From: Verrucomicrobiota bacterium
GTDB taxonomy: Bacteria; Verrucomicrobiota; Verrucomicrobiia; Verrucomicrobiales; Akkermansiaceae
Direction: 5' to 3'
Assembly (NCBI GenBank): GCA_009885905.1
Contig: VFJU01000562.1
Location: 1-10,287, forward strand
DNA length: 10,287 nucleotides
A program made the translations under genes and the position numbers. Under the pieces are notes generated by a model. The model searched no databases. It saw only the letters and a list, made by a program, of their open reading frames with translations, and was not told the origin of the DNA. Positions 1 to 5,767 of the stretch are shown here, in pieces. Each line of letters begins with the position of its first letter. Positions within the stretch are counted from its first letter, which is position 1.

Positions 1-11
1 CCAAATACAAC

Positions 12-695
12 ATGATCAACGAACTCATCAATGAAATGGTGGACGCAGGCGTCCACTACGGCCACCAAACGAAAAAGTGGAATCCCCGCATGAAACCCTT
101 CCTCATGAAGGACAGAGGCGGAATTTATATCATCGATCTGGAAAAAACCGTCCAGCAACTCGACAAAGCATCCGACTTCCTCGCCGACATCGTCAGCAAG
201 GGAAAAAAAGTTCTCTTCGTCGGATGCAAGCGCCAAGCACAAGACGCCATCCGCGAAGCAGCGGAAGCAACCGGCCAACACTACGTCAATCATCGCTGGT
301 TAGGCGGCATGCTCACTAACAGCCTCACCGTGCGCAAGTCGGTCGAGAGACTGAAGTACCTCGAAAATATCGAAAAGCAGCCCGAGTTCAAAGCGATGTC
401 AAAAAAGGAACTCGCGGCCCTCGGTCGTGAACGCGAAAAGCTCCTTCGCAACCTCCGTGGCGTTCGCGACATGGACAAGAAGCCTGACGCAGTGGTCATC
501 GTCGACTCCGCTCGCGAAACCATCGCCGTGGCCGAAGCCCGCCGCTTGAATATCCCAATCATCGCATTGGTCGATACCAACGCAGACCCCGCGCTCGTCC
601 AATTTCCAATCCCAGGCAATGACGATGCGATCCGCTCGATCCGTATCATTCTCCAAAACTTGGTGGATGCGATGGTCGCCGCACGCAAAAACTAA
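12..695 (+). CDS. rpsB: 30S ribosomal protein S2
   Basis: This is small-subunit ribosomal protein S2, which binds late in 30S assembly near the head-body junction and helps recruit protein S1. The 227-residue product carries the family landmarks: AGVHYGHQTKKWNPRMKPF near residues 12-30, a Rossmann-like IIDLEKT stretch near 40, VGCKRQAQ near 70, NHRWLGGMLTN near 92-102, and the conserved C-terminal part PDAVVIVDS followed by IPIIALVDTNADP and FPIPGNDDAIRSI. It is slightly shorter than the E. coli protein (about 240 residues), mainly at the C-terminus. The ATG at 12 fits the family N-terminus, but only 11 upstream bases are visible and the frame stays open to the window edge, so a start a little further upstream cannot be excluded. 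Codon choice is strongly C-ending, as expected for a highly expressed gene. tsf follows, the classical rpsB-tsf order. Identification is very secure. Confidence 0.97.
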   Translation: MINELINEMVDAGVHYGHQTKKWNPRMKPFLMKDRGGIYIIDLEKTVQQLDKASDFLADIVSKGKKVLFVGCKRQAQDAIREAAEATGQHYVNHRWLGGMLTNSLTVRKSVERLKYLENIEKQPEFKAMSKKELAALGREREKLLRNLRGVRDMDKKPDAVVIVDSARETIAVAEARRLNIPIIALVDTNADPALVQFPIPGNDDAIRSIRIILQNLVDAMVAARKN

Positions 696-707
696 CAACT
701 CTGTCAC

Positions 708-745
708 ACGGGCGTTCTGTCTCGCGACGGGACGCCCGTTTTTCC
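708..745 (+). terminator. Intrinsic terminator/attenuator between rpsB and tsf
   Basis: A 14-bp stem (708-721 with 726-739, including two G-U pairs) closes a four-base TCGC loop and runs into five T's (739-743) and a pyrimidine-rich tract. The outer arms ACGGGCGT and ACGCCCGT are perfectly complementary. It starts 12 bases after the rpsB stop and ends about 30 bases before tsf, so it would stop or reduce read-through from rpsB into tsf. E. coli is known to have an attenuator in this same spacer. The hairpin is seen directly; its efficiency is inferred. Confidence 0.88.
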
Positions 746-772
746 TCTTCACCACTCAACAAACTTTTCCCT

Positions 773-1639
773 ATGATCACCGCATCAATCGTCAAAGAAC
801 TCCGCGATAAAACCAGCGCCCCAATGATGGACTGTAAAAAAGTCCTCACCGAAACCAATGGCGACCTCGAAGCCTCCATCAAACTCCTCCGCGAGCGTGG
901 CATCATGAAATCCAGCAAGATGGCTGACCGCGCCGCCAACGAGGGTGTCATCACCGCACGTATCAATGCGGACGCAACATCCGGTCTTCTGCTAGAAGTA
1001 AACTGTGAGACTGACTTCGTTTCGAAAAACGAGAGCTTTCAAGCCTTCGTCGGCGACATTGCAGACGCGCTTGCCGCTTCCACCGCTGCAGATCACGCCG
1101 CCGCTCTTGCTCACCAACATGGTGAACAAAGCATCGAAGACACGATCAAATCGAAGGTTGGCGAAGTCGGCGAGAACCTACAGTTCCGCAAGTATGTCCG
1201 CTTCGATGCCGCCACGGGCGGGGTCGTTGCTTCCTACATTCACCTCGGTGGCAAGGTGGGCGTGCTCATCGAAGTCGGCACCACTAAGTCGGAAACTAAA
1301 AGCACCGCGTCATTTAAGGAACTCATCAAGGACCTCACGCTGCACATCGCCGCCTGTGCACCCAAGGGCTTGTCCCGCGAGGATATCCCGCAATCCGTGG
1401 TGGACAACGAACTGGATATCTTCCGCACTCGCCTCCAAGCCGAAGGCAAGCCAGCAAATATCATCGAGAACATCCTCAAAGGCCAGATCGGAAAGTTCTT
1501 CGCCGAGAGTTGCTTCTTGGAACAAGGGTTCGTCAAAGACTCGGACATCAAGGTCTCAGATTTGTTAGAAAATAAGGGCAAGGAACTCGGTGACACTCTC
1601 ACCGTCACCCGCTTTGTTCGTTTCGGACTTGGTGAGTGA
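773..1639 (+). CDS. tsf: Translation elongation factor Ts (EF-Ts)
   Basis: EF-Ts is the cytoplasmic guanine-nucleotide exchange factor that releases GDP from EF-Tu. The 288-residue product has the N-terminal UBA-like module (residues 1-40, with APMMDCKKVL at 16-25), then ADRAANEGVI (51-60), the diagnostic NCETDFVSKNE (77-87) whose Asp and Phe contact EF-Tu, a GEVGENLQFRK stretch (130-140), HIAACAPKGLS (191-201), and the C-terminal KPANIIENILKGQIGKFFAE region ending in LEQGFVKD (249-256). Length matches the bacterial family. The ATG at 773 gives exactly the expected N-terminus; the bases before it (cttttccct) contain no Shine-Dalgarno motif. It pairs with rpsB upstream but has terminators on both sides, so it may be transcribed partly independently. 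Codon use is C-rich like rpsB. Confidence 0.97.
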   Translation: MITASIVKELRDKTSAPMMDCKKVLTETNGDLEASIKLLRERGIMKSSKMADRAANEGVITARINADATSGLLLEVNCETDFVSKNESFQAFVGDIADALAASTAADHAAALAHQHGEQSIEDTIKSKVGEVGENLQFRKYVRFDAATGGVVASYIHLGGKVGVLIEVGTTKSETKSTASFKELIKDLTLHIAACAPKGLSREDIPQSVVDNELDIFRTRLQAEGKPANIIENILKGQIGKFFAESCFLEQGFVKDSDIKVSDLLENKGKELGDTLTVTRFVRFGLGE

Positions 1640-1670
1640 GTTGATCTAACGATTTTATTCAAACGATCTC

Positions 1671-1708
1671 AAATCGCCCGCCTCCTTCAATGGAAGCGGG
1701 CGATTTTG
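1671..1708 (+). terminator. Intrinsic terminator after tsf
   Basis: An 11-bp perfect stem (AAATCGCCCGC at 1671-1681 with GCGGGCGATTT at 1696-1706) encloses a 14-base loop in which a further TCC/GGA pairing is possible, and it ends in a short T tract (1704-1707). It lies about 30 bases after the tsf stop and most likely ends the rpsB-tsf transcript. The T run is only four long, so termination may be incomplete. Confidence 0.82.
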
Positions 1709-1789
1709 TGCAATGGTTGATTATTGAGGATTTCAGCAAAAATCATTTCAAAAAATGATCACGCTTACTCATTCACACGCAAAAATCGT

Positions 1790-1818
1790 GAATCCCTCAA
1801 AGCATCCGTGAGGGATTC
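1790..1818 (+). repeat. Perfect 10-bp inverted repeat
   Basis: GAATCCCTCA (1790-1799) and TGAGGGATTC (1809-1818) are perfect reverse complements around the nine-base spacer aagcatccg. It is the strongest of the inverted repeats in the ABC operon leader and has no T tract after it, so it is not a simple terminator. Confidence 0.75.
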
Positions 1819-1895
1819 AGTGCCAAAACGCTATGAAGCATCGCACGAGACTCTGAGGCGATGCCGAGGAGGAAGTGGTGGGTTATCAAATCAAA

Positions 1896-1905
1896 CGTCT
1901 AGACG
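1896..1905. repeat. 10-bp palindrome near the ABC operon start (possible operator)
   Basis: CGTCTAGACG is a perfect ten-base palindrome ending 28 bases before the ATPase ATG. A second pairing, CAAAC (1892-1896) with GTTTG (1909-1913), encloses most of it. The position suits a repressor operator or a leader hairpin, but nothing else supports either role. Confidence 0.35.
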
Positions 1906-1933
1906 GGAGTTTGTCATCGTGTAGCTTTTCGCA

Positions 1934-2644
1934 ATGGTCGCTGCTGCTCCAACAATCCCAGGTGAATTGATCTACGAGGCGATAGGCCTCAAAAAGCAAT
2001 TTGATAACGGCAAAGTGATGGCTCTCCGTGGTTTGGACTTGGAAATCCGCCAAGGTGAGTTTGTTGCGATCATCGGCCAAAGCGGGTGCGGCAAGAGCAC
2101 CCTGTTACAGATGTTAGGCTGTCTCGATCGACCCAGCGAAGGCACGCTGAATTATCGTGGGACCTCGATTCCTGATATGCGAGATCCGGCCGCCTACCGA
2201 GCTCATCAAATTGGTTTTGTTTTTCAATCATTCCATCTGCTCCCCACATTTACCGTCTTGGAAAATGTCCAGATTCCTATGTTTGAAGGAAAGTTGTCGC
2301 GCTCGCAGCGGAAGGCGCGGGGTATCGAGTTGCTAGAGTCTGTGGGTTTGGGTCACCGCCTAAGCCACTATCCGTCCGAATTGTCGGGCGGTGAGAGACA
2401 GCGCGTCGCGATCGCTCGTGGATTAGCGAACCGTCCATCAGTCGTTCTAGCAGATGAACCAACGGGCAATCTCGATAGTGAAAGCGCAGTGCAAATTATT
2501 GATCTTCTGCTAGAATTACACGGTAAATTGGGAGTTACGCTGGTGCTTGTCACTCATGACCTGTCTGTCGCGGAACGAGCATCACGGACGATTCGCATGA
2601 AAGACGGGCGGGTGATTTCAGATAAGGTTGCAGCTTCACACTAA
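1934..2644 (+). CDS. ABC transporter ATP-binding protein, MacB/LolD type
   Basis: This is a cytoplasmic ATPase subunit that would dimerise and drive the adjacent FtsX-type permease. All nucleotide-binding motifs are intact in the 236 residues: Walker A GQSGCGKST (48-56), Q-loop FQS (97-99), signature LSGGERQRVAIARGL (150-164), Walker B with catalytic Glu VVLADEPTGNLDSE (170-183) and H-loop THD (207-209). The LADEPTGNLDSE Walker B/D-loop stretch and the downstream permease place it in the LolD/MacB/FtsE family, and its length is typical. The first 12 or so residues are not conserved in the family, so a slightly later start is possible, but no good alternative ATG is near. No Shine-Dalgarno precedes the ATG at 1934. 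The permease follows 12 bases after the stop. Substrate cannot be read from the ATPase; lipoprotein, lipid, peptide or small-molecule export are all known in this family. Confidence 0.93.
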   Translation: MVAAAPTIPGELIYEAIGLKKQFDNGKVMALRGLDLEIRQGEFVAIIGQSGCGKSTLLQMLGCLDRPSEGTLNYRGTSIPDMRDPAAYRAHQIGFVFQSFHLLPTFTVLENVQIPMFEGKLSRSQRKARGIELLESVGLGHRLSHYPSELSGGERQRVAIARGLANRPSVVLADEPTGNLDSESAVQIIDLLLELHGKLGVTLVLVTHDLSVAERASRTIRMKDGRVISDKVAASH

Positions 2645-2656
2645 AACATTTTTTCT

Positions 2657-3772
2657 ATGACATTTTTTACAATCGTTCTTCGTAGCTTGACTCGCCGCCC
2701 TGTTCGCACCTGCTTAACTTTGGTTGGAATCTCTATCGGTATTGCCGCCGTTGTCGCATTGGTTGGAATGGCTTGGGGTTATGAAAAAGGTATTGGAAAG
2801 CAACTCGATGTGATGGGCATCGATGTTGTCGTCAGCAATATGAGTGGCGGTTTGATGCCCAAGGTTTTTGATGAATCTTTGCAAAATGAAGTTTCCAAGC
2901 TCCCACGAGTCGCCGCAGTGACCTCGGCACTGATGCAAATGCTCAGTGTGGAAGACGCGCCGATTATGATGATCTCGGGGCGTGAGTGGGGAGGATTCGC
3001 TTGGGATAAACTCAAGGTGATGAGCGGACGATTGCCAATCGACGGCAATGAAAAAGCCGTAGTTCTCGGTCATCTTGCTGCTGAAGTGCTCAAGAAAAAA
3101 GTGGGTGATACCGTGCAAATCGAAAGCGAAGAACTTGCGGTGGTGGGAATCGTCGATGGTCAAGCGATGGTGGAGAACGGCACGGTATTCCTGCCTTTGA
3201 AAGTGATGCAAGAAGTCACGGGAAATCAGGGGAAGATCAATTTCGTAGACATTCAGGTACCGCCCAATTCTCCAAAATCAGAAATCGAACTGCTCTGCAA
3301 AGATATCAAAGTGATTTTCCCGGAAGGGCGAGCAATGATTGCGAGTGAGGTTGTCGGAACCAGTCAGGGTTTCCGTGTCGCTCGTGCGATGAGTTGGAGC
3401 ACCTCATTGCTGGCGATCATCGTGGGCGTTCTAGGGGTGATGAACACGATGCTAATGACAGTTTTCGAACGCACCCATGAGATTGGTATCTTGCTAGCGG
3501 TCGGCTGGCGCAAGAGTAGGATTGTTTGTATGGTGCTTTATGAGTCCGCTCTGTTAGGACTGCTTGGTGGAATCGTCGGCGTGACTCTCGGTGCTGTAGG
3601 TTTACTTATTTTAGGGTCTTCTCCTGGGATTCGTGGTTTTCTCGAGCCGGACTTGAGCCCTAAGTTGATGATCATTTCCATCGCTATCGCGGTGGTCGTT
3701 GGTATTGTTAGTGGACTTTATCCAGCGTGGCGTAGTTCACGGCTTAGCCCAAGCGTAGCGCTACAAAGTTAG
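2657..3772 (+). CDS. FtsX/MacB-type ABC transporter permease
   Basis: This is the inner-membrane partner of the preceding ATPase. In 371 residues it shows the MacB/LolC architecture: a first membrane segment (about 18-40), a periplasmic MacB-type domain (about 45-240), then three C-terminal segments (about 247-268, 288-318 and 337-357) forming the FtsX domain. Diagnostic stretches are LGVMNTMLMTVFERTHEIGILLAVGW split across 259-284, whose cytoplasmic coupling helix contacts the ATPase, and the C-terminal GLYPAWRSSRLSPSVALQS (353-371). It has the simple four-helix layout and lacks the fused ATPase of E. coli MacB. With only one permease gene it probably works as a homodimer, unlike the LolC/LolE heterodimer. 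FtsX-type transporters move periplasmic or membrane-embedded substrates by mechanotransmission and do not import. The ATG at 2657 follows ttttttct and has no Shine-Dalgarno. Confidence 0.93.
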   Translation: MTFFTIVLRSLTRRPVRTCLTLVGISIGIAAVVALVGMAWGYEKGIGKQLDVMGIDVVVSNMSGGLMPKVFDESLQNEVSKLPRVAAVTSALMQMLSVEDAPIMMISGREWGGFAWDKLKVMSGRLPIDGNEKAVVLGHLAAEVLKKKVGDTVQIESEELAVVGIVDGQAMVENGTVFLPLKVMQEVTGNQGKINFVDIQVPPNSPKSEIELLCKDIKVIFPEGRAMIASEVVGTSQGFRVARAMSWSTSLLAIIVGVLGVMNTMLMTVFERTHEIGILLAVGWRKSRIVCMVLYESALLGLLGGIVGVTLGAVGLLILGSSPGIRGFLEPDLSPKLMIISIAIAVVVGIVSGLYPAWRSSRLSPSVALQS

Positions 3773-3774
3773 AA

Positions 3775-3780
3775 TATAAT
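3775..3780 (+). promoter_or_regulatory. Possible internal -10 element (TATAAT)
   Basis: A perfect TATAAT lies three bases after the permease stop codon and 12 bases before the ATG of the LolA-like gene. No recognisable -35 hexamer is found 16-18 bases upstream, where the sequence is still permease coding. It could give extra transcription of the carrier gene with an almost leaderless mRNA, or be chance in an AT-rich spacer. Confidence 0.2.
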
Positions 3781-3792
3781 CGACACACGTAT

Positions 3793-4590
3793 ATGTTGAA
3801 AAACACAAAGCTGTATTTCGCCTGCCGAGCATTATTGGGGATATGTTTTATGATAGTAACGGCTCTTGGGCAAGAAGCCGCGCCCTCGGCGCAAGCGCTT
3901 GCCGCACAGTTGGACTCTAGCCTTCAAGATGGATCTTCTGTGGTGCGGTTGAGAATGGAAATTCGCCAACCGACTAACGGTAATAAATCAGTGATGCAAC
4001 TCCAAGTGAAGTCTCAGCGCAACAAAGGATCTACAGACATTCTTTACCAAATTTTTTGGCCTAAAGAGAGAAAAGGGGAGTCATTCCTCTTGCGTAGAGA
4101 GGGTGAACACGCTCCGACCGGTGCAGTTTACACGTTGCCCGACTCATTGCTTCTACTCACTCCAGCAAAGATGAAAGATGGCATCTTCGGAAGCGATCTC
4201 TCGTATGATGATTTGATAGAAAACTTTTTCACATGGGAAAATCAAACCATCGTCGGCAAGGAAGTGGTAGACCGAGTGGAGTGTCAAATCCTAGAGTCCA
4301 AGCCCGGTAAGGGAGACCGTGTAACCTATCCTAAAATTCTCAGTTGGATTGATACCAAGCGCATGGTCACGCTGCGTGTGGAAAAATACACCGAATCTGG
4401 TAAGCTTGCGAAACGCATCGACACGACCCGAGTGGCAAAGGACGACACGGGGCGCTCAGTTGCTTCGAGCTTTTCTTTGCAACGACCGGGTGTCGATTCG
4501 ATCACTGAAATCGAAGGGTCTAACAGTAAGCATAATGTGAATTTTCCAGTCAACGACTTCAAGCCGGACGCGTTGCGTGTTGTAAAATAA
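3793..4590 (+). CDS. LolA-like outer membrane lipoprotein-sorting protein
   Basis: This 265-residue secreted protein belongs, by its sequence pattern, to the uncharacterised 'outer membrane lipoprotein-sorting protein' group (LolA-like fold, COG2834/PF17131 type). It has an N-terminal signal peptide (basic start, hydrophobic 8-24, probable cleavage after ALG at 26, leaving a Gln-first mature protein and no lipobox). The family signature FGSDLSYDDL is at 132-141, after a YQIFWPKERKGESFLL strand region (85-100) and followed by a run of alternating beta strands. The LolA half-barrel binds acyl chains, so a periplasmic carrier of a lipid or lipoprotein is the natural role. It lies 20 bases downstream of the permease and 5 bases upstream of the methyltransferase-like gene, indicating one operon. 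Homologues are commonly found beside FtsX- or MMPL-type exporters (family knowledge). It is not a close copy of E. coli LolA, so I give no symbol. Confidence 0.85.
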   Translation: MLKNTKLYFACRALLGICFMIVTALGQEAAPSAQALAAQLDSSLQDGSSVVRLRMEIRQPTNGNKSVMQLQVKSQRNKGSTDILYQIFWPKERKGESFLLRREGEHAPTGAVYTLPDSLLLLTPAKMKDGIFGSDLSYDDLIENFFTWENQTIVGKEVVDRVECQILESKPGKGDRVTYPKILSWIDTKRMVTLRVEKYTESGKLAKRIDTTRVAKDDTGRSVASSFSLQRPGVDSITEIEGSNSKHNVNFPVNDFKPDALRVVK

Positions 4591-4595
4591 ATTCT

Positions 4596-5690
4596 ATGCA
4601 AGATATCAAGCCTATGGTCGCGGTGGCTGCACTTTATTCACCAGATCAGCATGATTTGGCTGAGGCGATTGTTGCGAGCTTGAACAGTGCCATTTTTCAT
4701 GAAAGCAAGATCAAGCCGGCGAATAAGGGTAAGATTTTTGTTGGGTATGTTTCTCGAAAAGTCGTCAAGTGGTCCACTAAGTCTAAAAAGTCGTTAGATG
4801 ATTCGGGCAACGTGATAACGCTTTTCAACAACCCACTCTTTGAGAGTTCGGGTCATCCTTATGCCCAAGCTTTGCTTACCTCCTCCAAAGCCGATACCGC
4901 AGCACTGGTAGAGGGTGGCGATCCGATGAACGGGCCATACATGATGCTCTCTCCAGAGATTCGCAAAAATGGAGGGCTATGGGATAGGATCTTTTTTGAC
5001 TCCGTCCAAAGCAAGGACGTCCAAGTTCGTTTCGCTTCAGAAACCCAAGCAACGTACAACGCTGCGAAGCGTATTCTCGATCGCGGAGAGTCGGTCCGCA
5101 TCAAGGCCGTGGCTGCTGGGACGGGACTTAGCCTGATTTTAGCCTACGATAAACTCATTCGTGACGGCTGCGACCCTAAGTCGATCACCGCAGTGATTAC
5201 GGATCGTGATCCAGCGAATACCGCAAAATCAAATCGACTTCTGTCCAAGCTGGAAAGCACTCGTGAAAATCTTTTTACGTTTCAAAAAGACTATGGAATC
5301 ATTGCTCTCGCCGAAGATATTTTTGCCGATCATGCAAGCGAGCAGCCTGCGTTTTATCATGTCGTCACAGCCATCGGGATTCTTGAGTACTTTCAGGGTG
5401 TATCTCACGGAACGACCGAACAACGACTGATGCTTCACGAGCCCGAAGAGTCGTTCACCGCGCATGATTTGGTGGCGCGGTTGGCTGAAATGACGATCCA
5501 AAGTGGCTGCTTGATTATCAATACCTATCGGGATCATCCGAGCATTCGAATATTGGAACTCTTTGGCAAACGTTTTGATTTCCGTAATCGTGAACACTTG
5601 AGTCAGCTTCTCGCTCCTCTAAACTTTAGGTCATTGCATTTGGCTGGCTCGGGTCACATTTACGACGTCGAGGTTTTTGAAAAATTTTAA
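4596..5690 (+). CDS. SAM-dependent methyltransferase-like protein with N-terminal extension
   Basis: The C-terminal 200 residues look like a class I (Rossmann) SAM-dependent methyltransferase. A glycine-rich motif I, IKAVAAGTGLS, sits at 169-179; the acidic ribose-binding position is in ITDRDP (201-206, most likely D203); AEDIFAD (239-245) fits motif III; and HVVTAIGILEYF (255-266) fits motif IV on strand 4, followed by a late strand with GCLIINTYRD (304-313). The layout recalls the Methyltransf_20-like group, but I cannot name the family. Residues 1-150 have no recognised domain, and no signal peptide or membrane segment is visible, so the protein is cytoplasmic. The ATG at 4596 is five bases after the previous stop, which strongly implies co-transcription; ATG at 4614 (residue 7) is an alternative. 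The target is unknown. Neighbouring export and carrier genes hint at a lipid or small-molecule substrate, but this is inference only. Confidence 0.75.
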   Translation: MQDIKPMVAVAALYSPDQHDLAEAIVASLNSAIFHESKIKPANKGKIFVGYVSRKVVKWSTKSKKSLDDSGNVITLFNNPLFESSGHPYAQALLTSSKADTAALVEGGDPMNGPYMMLSPEIRKNGGLWDRIFFDSVQSKDVQVRFASETQATYNAAKRILDRGESVRIKAVAAGTGLSLILAYDKLIRDGCDPKSITAVITDRDPANTAKSNRLLSKLESTRENLFTFQKDYGIIALAEDIFADHASEQPAFYHVVTAIGILEYFQGVSHGTTEQRLMLHEPEESFTAHDLVARLAEMTIQSGCLIINTYRDHPSIRILELFGKRFDFRNREHLSQLLAPLNFRSLHLAGSGHIYDVEVFEKF

Positions 5691-5767
5691 GCTGCGACGT
5701 GAAAGCTATTTTACTTCCGTGATCGAAATTTTCATGGATGCTTGTTGTTATTATTCATCTTAATGTT

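Larger units (their letters stand above)
1708..1933 (+). promoter_or_regulatory. Non-coding leader with four inverted repeats before the ABC operon
   Basis: This 226-base gap must hold the promoter of the downstream ABC operon. No convincing coding sequence is visible. Four inverted repeats follow one another: ATCATTT/AAATGAT (1742-1748 with 1753-1759, 4-base loop), GAATCCCTCA/TGAGGGATTC (1790-1799 with 1809-1818, 9-base loop), GCATCGC/GCGATGC (1838-1844 with 1858-1864), and the ten-base palindrome CGTCTAGACG (1896-1905) ending 28 bases before the ATPase start codon. A weak sigma70-like pair TTGATT (1717) and AATCAT (1741) with an 18-base spacer is the best promoter candidate I can find. Whether the repeats act as RNA stem-loops or as protein-binding operators cannot be told from one sequence. 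Confidence 0.5.

Noticed and set aside
1724..1924. 66-codon + strand ORF between tsf and the ABC ATPase
   Set aside because: Its composition (Arg/Ser-rich, no hydrophobic pattern) looks random, no initiation signal is seen, and its sequence is occupied by inverted repeats.
1875..1967. Short GTG-started ORF behind a purine-rich GAGGAGGAAG run, overlapping the ATPase start
   Set aside because: The SD-like run lies too close to the GTG, the peptide of about 30 residues has no recognisable character, and SD motifs are not used by the neighbouring genes.
4326..4601. Minus-strand ORF of about 91 codons opposite the LolA-like gene
   Set aside because: It is a mirror frame of a secure gene and has no independent support; other minus-strand ORFs in the window were dismissed for the same reason.
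5738..5767. Upstream ATG extension of the lipase-like lipoprotein
   Set aside because: It adds ten hydrophobic residues ahead of a signal peptide that already begins properly with Met-Lys at 5768.
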